This document shows, piece after piece, positions 1 to 7,729 of a stretch of DNA of 44,738 nucleotides; the stretch's first letter is position 1, and each line of letters opens with the position of its first letter. The stretch is taken from the NCBI GenBank assembly GCA_002279355.1, contig NCBV01000021.1, positions 1-44,738 on the forward strand, written 5' to 3'. A program made the position numbers and the translations under genes. The DNA comes from Acidiphilium sp. 37-60-79 (GTDB taxonomy: Bacteria; Pseudomonadota; Alphaproteobacteria; Acetobacterales; Acetobacteraceae). The notes under the pieces were generated by a model, which was given only the letters and a program-made list of their open reading frames with translations, did not search any database and had not been told where the DNA came from.

Positions 1-5
1 ACATA

Positions 6-33
6 GATGCTGGCCTCCAACCCAGCCAGCATC
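6..33. other. Stem-loop downstream of the sox operon
   Basis: Perfect 9-bp inverted repeat GATGCTGGC (6-14) / GCCAGCATC (25-33) with a 10-nt loop. It lies about 160 bases past the stop of the last leftward sox gene and could end that transcript or one converging from the left. There is no U-tract on either side, so an intrinsic terminator is not proven. Positions 34-189 hold no gene that I can recognise. Confidence 0.4.
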
Positions 34-189
34 TTGAATCAGAAATCAGCCCGCGCCGGAATCCCGAAAATGAATCAATCAGAAAATATCAGACTCTAAT
101 ACATCCGTAGCACCTCAGAGCGCGGTGCCGGCCTGATTGCGATAGTGAGGCGAATGGCTTTGCCCGCGATACGGACCGCGCCAAGCGCG

Positions 190-621
190 TTACGGGCGCA
201 CTAAAATATAGCCTCGTTTGACTAACTGCATAATGCGCACCACGCCAAATGGGACTTTTTTCGCCGTTGGGTTGAGCTTGGGCGTTTTGCCGGTTTTTCG
301 GGTAATGGTGTTGATCGTGTTCATGCAAACATCGAACTCCACGCCCTGGGCGGCGAGGCTATCCACGCCGACGCGCTCCGGACTATCGGCGAATAGCAAG
401 GAGACACCCGGCCCGAACGCAACCACCACAATGGACACCGTATCGGGATAGGCCTTCAACACTGCATTCGCGTTGTTCAGCACTTCCTGTTGTTTGGCGG
501 GCGTCGCATCCGAGAGCTGCAACACCAATTTATGCGTGGCGAATGGATTTTTGCCCGCCCACGCAATGACAGGCGATGCGGCGAAAGCAACGCCGCCTAA
601 AAGCGCAAAACGTCGGTCCAT
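190..621 (-). CDS. Exported DsrE/DsrF-like sulfur-relay family protein
   Basis: 143 residues. The N-terminus MDRRFALLGG followed by an Ala-rich stretch to about residue 22 looks like a Tat/Sec signal peptide, so the protein is probably periplasmic. The rest resembles the small DsrE/DsrF-like fold: KLVLQLSD beta strand near residue 31, a central VVVAFGPGV strand-turn, and a single conserved-type cysteine in EFDVCMNT that could carry persulfide. The ATG overlaps the soxB stop (TGATG), so it is translationally coupled as the last gene of the sox operon. A role in accepting or passing sulfane sulfur is inference from family and location. The family call is moderately sure; the function is not demonstrated. 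Confidence 0.65.
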   Translation of the reverse strand: MDRRFALLGGVAFAASPVIAWAGKNPFATHKLVLQLSDATPAKQQEVLNNANAVLKAYPDTVSIVVVAFGPGVSLLFADSPERVGVDSLAAQGVEFDVCMNTINTITRKTGKTPKLNPTAKKVPFGVVRIMQLVKRGYILVRP

Positions 622-2354
622 CAGGTTTCGTAGCCGGGATTGCTCCCTATGCCAAGCAGTTTCACCTGGTTTGGTTTGACCACCTTGACCACCTTATGGC
701 GGCGCAGGTTCGATGCAACCACATCCCAAATCGGTTTGCCATCCTGCGGCAGACTTACTGAAGCCCAACTGACGATTTTATAGGATTTATTAGCCTCAAC
801 CGGCTTGCCGCTATCGAGCACAATGTCCGAAATTCGCTGGCCAATCAGCTTGCCCGGCGCACAGGAGTAATTCATCCCGCCGACCCGGATCATATCGCCG
901 CCTTGCTGATAGAACGGGTTCGGGTTGAATAGATTATCGCACACATCTTCCATCATCGCCTTGATCGCACTGCCGGTCATCATTTGTGTATAGGCCATCG
1001 GGTAGGTTATCGCTGTTTCGCTCAGTAAATCCCCCATGGTGAATGACGTGCCGGGCAGGAATGAATTGCCCCACCGAAAGCCGGGCGAGAAGGCAATTTC
1101 TGCGTCCATTTCCTCACGCGCGGCATTCATAATAAGCTGATCGACCGAACCATAGAAATTATTGCGCCGATACAGCAGAGATTCAGTTTCCGCCAATTTC
1201 TCGTTCAGCATGGTCTTGTAGGGCGCTTCGGATTTTTCGATCGCGGCTGTGACCAAAGGATCGGGTTTGATCATATCAGTATAGATTGGCAATAATTTAT
1301 AATGCATATCGCGCAGCTTGCCCTTGGCCAAATCCAAATCCAGCACGGCGACGAACTTGCCAGCCGTGCCGGCATTGGTCACGATGGTGGTGCCGCCAGG
1401 GTTTTTCACCAGCACGGGTTGCGGCACGGCATCATGGGTATGACCGCCCAAAACAATGTCAATTCCACGAACTAACGAGGCCAGTTTCAAATCGACTTCC
1501 ATGCCATTATGCGACAGGAGCAACACCGCATCGACCTTGTGGATTTCGCGGAGTTGATTGACCATTTTTTGCATATTGGCTTGGTGAATGCCAAAGCGCC
1601 AATCGGGCACAAACCGGCGCGGGTGGGCAATTGGCACATAGGGGAAGGCTTGACCAATCACGCCGACCCGGTGCGCGCCGAGCTCGCGGATCATATAGGG
1701 TTCAAACACCGAGCCGGAATTCGTGTTAAAGGCGGGCCTTCCCATCATGCCGGCTTCGGCGGATAAAAACACGTTCTGAGCCAGGAACTTGCCGTGCAGC
1801 GCTTTAACGATGGCCTCGACACCGTCTTGCCCGTAGGTAAATTCCCAATGCCCGGTCATCGCATCGATACCGAGTAGATTGCCGAGCTCGACCATGCTGA
1901 GCCCTTTGGTCAAATTCGCAACACCGCTGCCCTGGCACAAATCGCCGCCATCAAGCAGCAGCGATTTGCCGGGCCCCGCACTCGCGCGCAACTGATCGAT
2001 CACCGTCTTGATGTGGGCAAAGCCACCGAGCGGGCCGTATTGCTGGGCGAGCTTGACGAAATCGAGGAAGGTGAAGGCGTGGGCAGCACGGCTTGCGGGT
2101 GCCATGTGATAATGCTGCAGGAATGCATGCCCGACGAAATGCGGCGCCTGCCCTTTCGCGGCACCGACGCCGATATTTTGTGAAGGCTCACGAAATTGCA
2201 CCGGCCGCGCCTGCGCATGGGTATCGGTTTGATGAATAATCCGAGCATTGCCCTGCATGGGGATGTCGTACGGATCAGACGCCGAAAATGCGAAGCGAGG
2301 CAATAGGGCGGTGCTGCCCGCAGCGATCATAACTGCGCGTCGTGTGGCCTTCAT
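621..2354 (-). CDS. soxB: Thiosulfohydrolase SoxB
   Basis: 577 residues, normal for SoxB. It hydrolyses the sulfate group from SoxY-bound S-sulfonated cysteine in the periplasmic thiosulfate-oxidising complex. The N-terminus MKATRRAVMIAAG is a twin-arginine signal. Metallophosphoesterase-like motifs for a dinuclear metal centre are in order: QTDTHAQ (42-48), DGGDLCQGSG (135-144), GHWEFTYG (168-175), SHNGMEVD (281-288), GGHTHD (303-308), followed by the 5'-nucleotidase-type C-terminal domain. AAGGA lies 8-9 bases ahead of the ATG. A 57-bp gap with a hairpin separates it from soxK upstream, and its stop overlaps the DsrE-like start. Confidence 0.96.
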   Translation of the reverse strand: MKATRRAVMIAAGSTALLPRFAFSASDPYDIPMQGNARIIHQTDTHAQARPVQFREPSQNIGVGAAKGQAPHFVGHAFLQHYHMAPASRAAHAFTFLDFVKLAQQYGPLGGFAHIKTVIDQLRASAGPGKSLLLDGGDLCQGSGVANLTKGLSMVELGNLLGIDAMTGHWEFTYGQDGVEAIVKALHGKFLAQNVFLSAEAGMMGRPAFNTNSGSVFEPYMIRELGAHRVGVIGQAFPYVPIAHPRRFVPDWRFGIHQANMQKMVNQLREIHKVDAVLLLSHNGMEVDLKLASLVRGIDIVLGGHTHDAVPQPVLVKNPGGTTIVTNAGTAGKFVAVLDLDLAKGKLRDMHYKLLPIYTDMIKPDPLVTAAIEKSEAPYKTMLNEKLAETESLLYRRNNFYGSVDQLIMNAAREEMDAEIAFSPGFRWGNSFLPGTSFTMGDLLSETAITYPMAYTQMMTGSAIKAMMEDVCDNLFNPNPFYQQGGDMIRVGGMNYSCAPGKLIGQRISDIVLDSGKPVEANKSYKIVSWASVSLPQDGKPIWDVVASNLRRHKVVKVVKPNQVKLLGIGSNPGYET

Positions 2355-2373
2355 CGAGACATTCCTTGGCGAC

Positions 2374-2397
2374 GAGGCCGGTTGTTAATCCGGCCTC
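2374..2397 (-). other. Intercistronic hairpin between soxK and soxB
   Basis: Perfect 8-bp arms GAGGCCGG (2374-2381) and CCGGCCTC (2390-2397) with an 8-nt AT-rich loop. On the transcribed strand no T-run follows, so it looks like an RNA stabiliser or processing hairpin rather than a terminator. It sits just upstream of the soxB ribosome binding site and could set soxB dosage relative to soxXYZAK. Confidence 0.55.
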
Positions 2398-2412
2398 ATG
2401 ATTTAACCAATG

Positions 2413-2724
2413 CTATTTTATGACTTCGTTGACCCAGAGCTTCTTTTGCGCGCTGGCCTGCTGGATCGACAGGTTGGCGAGCGTGGCGGCGGTCATCGCC
2501 TTGGATTGGGCTAGCGCGAAATCACCTTTGGCCTGTGCTGCATTGGCTGCTTTGAACGCCGCCAGGGTTGCCAGCCATTGATCATTCATCCCCGCGGCAA
2601 TCTTGATCCGTGCGGCTGCGCTGGCAATTGCCTTGGCCGAATTGGCCTTGCTGGGTCCGCCAGCCTGAGCCATCAAAGGGGCAAACATTATGGCCGCAAC
2701 GGCCATCATGGCAGTTTTCCTCAT
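2413..2724 (-). CDS. soxK: SoxAX-binding protein SoxK
   Basis: 103 residues with a signal peptide (MRKTAMMAVAAIMFAPLMAQAGG). The mature part is short, Ala/Lys-rich and helical, with MNDQWLATLAAFKAA and KGDFALAQSKAMTAA, resembling the small periplasmic SoxK/SAXB family that stabilises SoxAX and enhances its activity. It overlaps soxA by 4 bp (ATGA). The order soxX-Y-Z-A-K-B matches the arrangement known from green sulfur bacteria such as Chlorobaculum tepidum. Sequence conservation in this family is low, so the name rests on composition, size and position together. Confidence 0.7.
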   Translation of the reverse strand: MRKTAMMAVAAIMFAPLMAQAGGPSKANSAKAIASAAARIKIAAGMNDQWLATLAAFKAANAAQAKGDFALAQSKAMTAATLANLSIQQASAQKKLWVNEVIK

Positions 2725-3572
2725 GGCCGTGCTCCCGGACCGGATACCGGCAAACCATTATTCATATAGGTCAAGAAATAAGCGAGATCGCGATAGGCGG
2801 CGCTATCGGGCTTAGCCGGGACCGAATGCACTTTTTTATTGCAGCCGATAAAGCGCCGCACGAGCGTGCCCATATTGCCCCATTTCGAGCGATAGAGCGG
2901 GAAAGCCGCCGTCATGCCTAAGGCTGGCGCCAGTACATTCCCGCGCAAATGCATCCCGGCTTCCTGCACATGGCAACTCGCGCAAGAGAAGTTCAACTGA
3001 CCACGCCGCGAGTAGAAATATTCTTTGCCAGCTCGGTACGCCGCCAAAGCTTTCGGATTGTTCGGCACCACGACATTAATGGGCTTACCATCCGAGGTCG
3101 AAGTCATATAGGCCAGAATATCGGCCATCGGCCCGGTGGTTAGTTTCAGCTTCTTCAAGCCATTGGCGACACGGCAGCGATTAATCGCGATCCCAAGCGT
3201 GACCACACGGCCGGTTTTCGGATCAAACATCGGGTAGTTCTGCGCGATTCCAACACCGCCATTCGGAAAGCATGAGGCGTAGTCCTTGCCGTTGGGAAAT
3301 TTCGTATTGAACACGGATTTTCCGGTATCAAGGGCGAACTGGTAGGGCGGAAACTCCATGATCTGCTTCCACTGATCGGCTTCCGACTTGCTGAAATTAT
3401 ACGGCCCATTCACATAAGCCGCCAACGGCACTTTTGGAAAGCGTTTCAGGAAATAACCCTGAAACGCCTTCATATCTGCCTGCGGATTAATCGGCGTCGC
3501 CGCACGCGCCGAGGCCAGTGACCCAAACAGCGCGAACGATGCACCCATCAGTGCCATGATAATCAATCTCAT
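2721..3572 (-). CDS. soxA: Monohaem cytochrome c SoxA, catalytic subunit of SoxAX
   Basis: 283 residues with a Sec signal (cleavage near SARA, about residue 24). SoxAX oxidatively conjugates thiosulfate to the SoxY cysteine. There is one haem site, CASCH (197-201). The active-site cysteine that becomes persulfide-modified is in RRFIGCN (C244). The N-terminal haem site of dihaem SoxA is absent; C101 and C133 remain and probably form the disulfide typical of single-haem SoxA. The start is fixed by GGGAGGG just upstream of ATG at 3572. It is followed by soxK with ATGA overlap. Confidence 0.94.
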   Translation of the reverse strand: MRLIIMALMGASFALFGSLASARAATPINPQADMKAFQGYFLKRFPKVPLAAYVNGPYNFSKSEADQWKQIMEFPPYQFALDTGKSVFNTKFPNGKDYASCFPNGGVGIAQNYPMFDPKTGRVVTLGIAINRCRVANGLKKLKLTTGPMADILAYMTSTSDGKPINVVVPNNPKALAAYRAGKEYFYSRRGQLNFSCASCHVQEAGMHLRGNVLAPALGMTAAFPLYRSKWGNMGTLVRRFIGCNKKVHSVPAKPDSAAYRDLAYFLTYMNNGLPVSGPGARP

Positions 3573-3623
3573 TTGCGTTCCCTCCCTAACAGTCTAATCC
3601 GCCCTGATGATCGTGGAGCGAAC

Positions 3624-3935
3624 TTACATGATATTCGAGCTGACGCTGGCTTTCTCGCCTTTATTGTCAACCCAGGACACGCTGATCGGATCGCCCGACT
3701 TGCCGCCCTTGAAGGAAAATTTGATGAACGGATTTTTTGAAACAGCGGGCCCCCAGAACCCCGTGAGCACGACCTTGCCGGCATGGGTGAACTCGATCAC
3801 CTCGATATAATGCGGCGGAATAATTTTGCCTGCCTTGTCTTTGACAAAGCCAGAATCCATCGGGTGCTTGACCAGCGCTTCAACCGTCGTCATGCCGCTC
3901 GCGGTGGATGCATGAATGAGAATTTGATGTGCCAT
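3624..3935 (-). CDS. soxZ: Sulfur carrier complex subunit SoxZ
   Basis: 103 residues, usual SoxZ size, without a signal peptide; it is expected to be co-exported with Tat-targeted SoxY. SoxZ forms the immunoglobulin-like partner of SoxY. The text VEALVKHPMDSGF and the C-terminal WVDNKGE are typical. A reading frame exists back to a TTG at 3956, but AAGGAG seven bases before the ATG at 3935 (MAHQILIHAS) decides the start. It lies 11 bp after soxY. Confidence 0.95.
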   Translation of the reverse strand: MAHQILIHASTASGMTTVEALVKHPMDSGFVKDKAGKIIPPHYIEVIEFTHAGKVVLTGFWGPAVSKNPFIKFSFKGGKSGDPISVSWVDNKGEKASVSSNIM

Positions 3936-3946
3936 GATTCTACTCC

Positions 3947-4453
3947 TTAACCGCAACCGCCGAGCGTGACTTTGACCGGCTTGGACGCGCTGTATAATTT
4001 TCCACCTGACTGCACGACCGAGACGACTTTGGTGGTTTTGGCGAGCTTTAACCGGCTCGAAATACCCGGATTAGTGCCGGCTGGAATTTTATACGCAGCC
4101 GCCATGGTGAACGGGTTATCAATCGCGAGCAGTGCGACCGATGTAACATTGGCCATACTCGTATCAACCGTTACCGGCACCACGGCACCATTTTCGGCAA
4201 TATCGGGCGCATTCATTTTGACAGCAGCCGAATGGGTCGGCGCCCCGCCATACATGATTTTCAACGCGGCCGCCTCGGTAGTTTGCGCAAATGCTTTGGC
4301 CGGATAGGCTGCGGCATCGGCGGTGACGGCCGCCTGTGCGGTGCCGGTCAAAACCGCTGGAGCAACCACCAAGGCCGCAGCCCCTGCCGCAGCACCGAGC
4401 AGCACTTCACGCCGACGCGGCGAACGTTCCATCATTGATAAAGTCTTTGTCAC
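3947..4453 (-). CDS. soxY: Sulfur carrier protein SoxY
   Basis: 168 residues. SoxY carries pathway intermediates on a C-terminal swinging-arm cysteine. The Tat signal is SPRRREVLLG (11-20) plus a hydrophobic stretch to about residue 41. The protein ends TLGGCG: the carrier cysteine is present, but the last Gly of the usual GGCGG tail is missing because a TAA follows directly. The start is GTG at 4453, supported by GAGGAA six bases upstream; a later ATG (MMERS) would leave a poorer signal for initiation. Followed by soxZ. Confidence 0.95.
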   Translation of the reverse strand: MTKTLSMMERSPRRREVLLGAAAGAAALVVAPAVLTGTAQAAVTADAAAYPAKAFAQTTEAAALKIMYGGAPTHSAAVKMNAPDIAENGAVVPVTVDTSMANVTSVALLAIDNPFTMAAAYKIPAGTNPGISSRLKLAKTTKVVSVVQSGGKLYSASKPVKVTLGGCG

Positions 4454-4464
4454 TGTTTCCTCGC

Positions 4465-4818
4465 TTATTTGGTGTACATGAAGTCGATAACGTCGTTGAT
4501 CTGTTCCGGCGACAAAATATGATTTTTGCCAAATGCCGGCATCACGGTTTGGGGGTTGCGGGCTTCCTCATCATAGATGATCGCGTAGAATTCCTTACGA
4601 TTTGGCACCATGGATTTTACGTTTTGCAATGCGGGACCAACATTTCCCGCCTCAGTCGCGCCGGTAAACATATGGCATGCGTCACAATTGCCCAGCGTGG
4701 TCGTTTCGGCAATTTTCTGGCCCGCCGCAATCTGAGCCGGCGTTGCGGCTTGGCCGACACCCGCCACACCCAGCCCCGCCAAAAGCGATAGACCCAACAT
4801 TGATGCGCGCAAATTCAT
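4465..4818 (-). CDS. soxX: Cytochrome c SoxX, electron-transfer subunit of SoxAX
   Basis: 117 residues with a signal peptide ending near GQAA (about residue 25). One c-type haem site CDACH (45-49), and a likely distal Met in TVMPAFG (M93). It accepts electrons from SoxA during thiosulfate conjugation and passes them to small cytochromes. The frame is open further upstream to 4839, but GAGGGGG before the ATG at 4818 and the position 10 bp after the soxD stop support this start. Confidence 0.93.
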   Translation of the reverse strand: MNLRASMLGLSLLAGLGVAGVGQAATPAQIAAGQKIAETTTLGNCDACHMFTGATEAGNVGPALQNVKSMVPNRKEFYAIIYDEEARNPQTVMPAFGKNHILSPEQINDVIDFMYTK

Positions 4819-4828
4819 AATATCCCCC

Positions 4829-5599
4829 TCATTTGCCATTCTTCATATGGTCCACCGGACCGGTCAGGTGCGGTGTCAAATTCATCGTTACGGCATTGGA
4901 TGTAATCTTCGGCGTGCCTGACCTCGCGCAATTACTCATACACGCAATATTATGCGTTGCAGGCCTTGGATCTTTCCAATTCCACCCATTTCGATCAGGC
5001 ATTTTCACATCGGCCAAACTTTGTGCATTGGCCACGAAGCTCGAATGCACGATCCCATTCATATTTAGCAGATACGCCGTTAATGCATAGACCTGATCAG
5101 GCTTTAATGTGTGCGGGGCGTAGAATGGCATGGCGCGGTTGATGTAATCCCAAACCGTGTTGGCAAACGGCCAATAGCTCCCCATCGTCTTGGTTTGCGT
5201 CGCCGATTTCAGCGAGCCCACGCCCCCCACCAATTGCGGATAGCCATTTTTTCCCTCAGCGAACGTGCCATGGCACATCGCACAATTCTGGCCGTAAATT
5301 TTTTCACCCTGCGCAACGGTTCCTTGCCCGGGCGGCAACCCAACACCGTTCGGATAAACGGTGATCGTCCAACCAGTGATTTGCGCAGGCGTGGGAGCGG
5401 TGCCAATTTTGTAAAACCCCGGCACATGGAGCGGTTTTTTGACCGGATGCTTGCCGAAATCCGAGGCCTCCGCGTTCCAGGTGCTCAGGTCGGTCGCGGG
5501 GATCGGGGCTGGTTTGAAGGGCGGCGCGGCAAGCGCCCCATGCGCGCCCACGCCGATCAGAACAGCAGCGCCAAACAGGCGATTAAGAAAGCTGGACAT
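4829..5599 (-). CDS. soxD: Sulfane dehydrogenase cytochrome subunit SoxD, short monohaem form
   Basis: 256 residues with a signal peptide (cleavage near ALAA, about residue 24). One haem motif CAMCH (106-110) in a cytochrome c domain. The Paracoccus-type SoxD is dihaem and considerably longer; here the second haem domain is missing, although two cysteines remain in IACMSNC (C220, C224). It partners the molybdenum subunit SoxC to oxidise the SoxY-bound sulfane sulfur. The start overlaps the soxC stop by 17 bp, indicating coupled translation and a stable pair. Confidence 0.9.
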   Translation of the reverse strand: MSSFLNRLFGAAVLIGVGAHGALAAPPFKPAPIPATDLSTWNAEASDFGKHPVKKPLHVPGFYKIGTAPTPAQITGWTITVYPNGVGLPPGQGTVAQGEKIYGQNCAMCHGTFAEGKNGYPQLVGGVGSLKSATQTKTMGSYWPFANTVWDYINRAMPFYAPHTLKPDQVYALTAYLLNMNGIVHSSFVANAQSLADVKMPDRNGWNWKDPRPATHNIACMSNCARSGTPKITSNAVTMNLTPHLTGPVDHMKNGK

Positions 5600-6833
5600 T
5601 ATTCACCTTTCCATTGGCCAGAATTTGCCAAGTCTGGATGGAATTATTTTCGTAAATTGGATCATTTCCCCAGAATTTATGCTTCTGCACGATCGTCGGC
5701 TGGACATAGCCGGTTTCGTCGGTCACGCGCGATTGGATCAGCGCCGGCTTGCCATCCCATTGCCACGGGAAGGTGAAGCGCGTGAGGCATTTTGATAGGA
5801 CCGGATCATCGAGCTTGGCGGGCCGATAAGTCTTGCCGCCATCCACTGAAACATCAACCCGCTTGACCTTGCCGCGACCGCTCCAGGCGAAACCGCGAAT
5901 TTCATAAAAACCGGGGCCACCTTGCAAGGGCTTTTCCGGACAGGGGAAGGTGATCACTGATTTTGCATCCATGACCCAGGTAAAGCCCAACGCCTCGCCC
6001 GAGGGCAGCAATTCACTATACTCGCTGGTCTCTTCGCGCGTGATTGCAGGAATTTTACTGACTTCGATCTGTCGAAGCCATTTGATATTCACATTGCCTT
6101 GCCAGCCCGGCACCACCAAGCGCACCGGATAACCCTGTTCGGGCCGCAGCGCCTCGCCATTCTGGCCGTAAGCGATGATGCAATCATCGAGACATTTCCA
6201 AAGAGGCAGCGAACGATCCATATGCGCACCATCTGAGCCCGACGCGACGATCCAGCGCGCATCCGGCGCGACCCCGACCTCGTCGAGCAAGGTCGAGAGT
6301 TTCACGCCCGTCCATACTGAACAGCCGATCATGCCATGGGTCAGTTGCAACGAATTGACTTGCGCGGCCGGCCATTCGGTTGCGCCGTTCGCCGGGCACT
6401 CGATGAAATGAATATGCGAAACCGAAGGGAAGCGCATCAGATCATTGAGCGTCAACAGCAAGGGTTTGCGCACCAAGCCCGAAATCATCAAACGATATTG
6501 GTCTGGATTGATCGTTGGCCTGCCGGAGTGATAGCGCTCGAAAAACAGCCCGTTCGAGGTGATGATACCAGGCTGATCCTGGAGGGGGGTGAAACTCGCA
6601 TCGGCATCGCGCGTTGGCGATAGCCACGGGATATACCGCCGCACAACGTTTTTCTCGAATCGCGATGGCTGCCCATAGGGCCGCGAATCCACGCCATGGC
6701 CCAGCGAATTCGACCAAGCATTATCGGCTGGCGGCGCCGATGGTGCGCCCGCAGCACGGGCCGATGCGGCAATCATCGATGCACCCGCTGCGGCACCAAC
6801 CTTAAACATGTCACGGCGATTTGGTTTGGTCAT
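5583..6833 (-). CDS. soxC: Sulfane dehydrogenase molybdenum subunit SoxC
   Basis: 416 residues from ATG 6833, which follows GAGGGG; an upstream extension to 6893 lacks such a site. The Tat signal NRRDMFKVGAAAG starts at residue 5. It belongs to the sulfite-oxidase/YedY-like molybdopterin family: the Mo-ligating cysteine is in HFIECPANG (C146), followed by the C-terminal Ig-like dimerisation domain (FAWSGRGKVKRVDVSVDGG). With SoxD it removes electrons from the sulfane sulfur left on SoxY so that thiosulfate can be oxidised fully to sulfate. It is the first gene of the leftward sox operon. Confidence 0.95.
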   Translation of the reverse strand: MTKPNRRDMFKVGAAAGASMIAASARAAGAPSAPPADNAWSNSLGHGVDSRPYGQPSRFEKNVVRRYIPWLSPTRDADASFTPLQDQPGIITSNGLFFERYHSGRPTINPDQYRLMISGLVRKPLLLTLNDLMRFPSVSHIHFIECPANGATEWPAAQVNSLQLTHGMIGCSVWTGVKLSTLLDEVGVAPDARWIVASGSDGAHMDRSLPLWKCLDDCIIAYGQNGEALRPEQGYPVRLVVPGWQGNVNIKWLRQIEVSKIPAITREETSEYSELLPSGEALGFTWVMDAKSVITFPCPEKPLQGGPGFYEIRGFAWSGRGKVKRVDVSVDGGKTYRPAKLDDPVLSKCLTRFTFPWQWDGKPALIQSRVTDETGYVQPTIVQKHKFWGNDPIYENNSIQTWQILANGKVNNVQLS

Positions 6834-7074
6834 TTCCCCTCGATCATCTTTGTATCGTCTTGGATCTGCAGAACTGACGGTGTTGGACGGCACCGCAGCA
6901 CTAAACTTATAAAGTTAGGTGTATTACGTATGAAGAATATGTCAAGCCGAATTCATCTTCGATCCGTTGCTTTGAACTCTGTTGCATACGGTGTAGCCTC
7001 TTCGTGAAGAGAGTTTGTTGCATATATTCGTTAAGGATCGATAAATTGATGTCAAACTCATCATCGGAGCGATC
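6834..7074. promoter_or_regulatory. Divergent promoter region, sox operon / methyltransferase-like gene
   Basis: AT-rich 241-bp gap between divergent genes. It contains an imperfect palindrome around 6901-6918 (AACTT-ATA-AAGTT core) overlapping a possible leftward -10 (TATAAG on the minus strand). A TTGACA on the minus strand (6940-6945) is too far from that box to pair with it cleanly. The exact promoter is therefore uncertain. I saw no gene in it. GGAGC precedes the rightward ATG at 7075. Confidence 0.4.
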
Positions 7075-7668
7075 ATGATAGGCTGGATCATCCCAATCGC
7101 GCTGTATGGCGCGCTCTGGATCAGTTTTGGCCTCAGCCATAGTTTTTTTGCCGCATCTCCCGGCCGATCCTGGCTCACCCGAATGGCCGGCCGGCGCGAA
7201 CGCCTGCTCTATAACGCGATTGCGCTACTTCATTTGATGATTGTGCTGGCCCTTGGGGTGATTCTGTTCAGTGCCCATGCGCCGTTTCACCTGCCACGCG
7301 CACTGCACGCGCTGATGGATGGCATCGCTCTGCTTGGTGTTCTTATTCTGTATCGCGCTGGTCGATCCTATGATCTCGCTCGTTTTCTCGGCCTCACCCA
7401 TTCAGAGACGATTGAGCCCCTTGCCGTGACGGGCATGAACCAGATTGTGCGTCATCCGCTCTATCTCGGCTTGATCTTGTTGCTGTTGGGTCTCAGTGCA
7501 ACGCCGCTCAGCCTTGCGACGACCATTTGCGTGGTGATCTATATTTTGATTGGAATTCGCTTCGAGGAACGCAAGCTGCTCGGATTATATGGCGCCGCTT
7601 ACCGCGATTATTGTCGTGCTGTGCCCATGCTGATCCCGCGCTGGACGCGATCACATAACCGATCGTAA
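7075..7668 (+). CDS. NnrU / isoprenylcysteine methyltransferase-family membrane protein
   Basis: 197 residues, about five hydrophobic segments. The C-terminal block NQIVRHPLYLGLILLLLG followed by GIRFEERKLLGLYGAAY is the signature of integral-membrane methyltransferases (ICMT/PEMT/NnrU/MddA), where His-Pro and Glu-Glu line the SAM pocket. The substrate is unknown. It sits between the sox operon and YeeE-type sulfur transporters, so an S-methyltransferase acting on thiols (MddA-like) is attractive, but this is inference. GGAGC lies seven bases before the ATG. Confidence 0.7.
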   Translation: MIGWIIPIALYGALWISFGLSHSFFAASPGRSWLTRMAGRRERLLYNAIALLHLMIVLALGVILFSAHAPFHLPRALHALMDGIALLGVLILYRAGRSYDLARFLGLTHSETIEPLAVTGMNQIVRHPLYLGLILLLLGLSATPLSLATTICVVIYILIGIRFEERKLLGLYGAAYRDYCRAVPMLIPRWTRSHNRS

Positions 7669-7675
7669 CAAACCC

Positions 7676-7729
7676 TTGACATTGACGGATATTCTATTTA
7701 TCGAATATGCATAAATAATGAATATATGA
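7676..7729 (+). promoter_or_regulatory. Promoter with SqrR/BigR-like palindrome before YeeE genes
   Basis: TTGACA at 7676-7681 is a consensus -35 (a second TTGACG starts at 7682). An exact inverted repeat ATATTC (7689-7694)-N8-GAATAT (7703-7708) lies in the spacer/-10 region. The ATTC-N8-GAAT layout matches, as far as I recall, the operator of the persulfide-sensing ArsR-family repressors SqrR/BigR, which control sulfide and YeeE-type genes. No such repressor gene is in the window. Repression in the absence of sulfide/persulfide is inference. Confidence 0.5.

Noticed and set aside
6901-7060. A second ATTC-N8-GAAT operator for the sox operon
   Set aside because: AT-rich pieces such as ATATTC occur, but no partner arm at the right spacing.
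6907-7140. 77-codon minus-strand frame before soxC
   Set aside because: Overlaps the start of the methyltransferase-like gene and the promoter region; no family or ribosome site.
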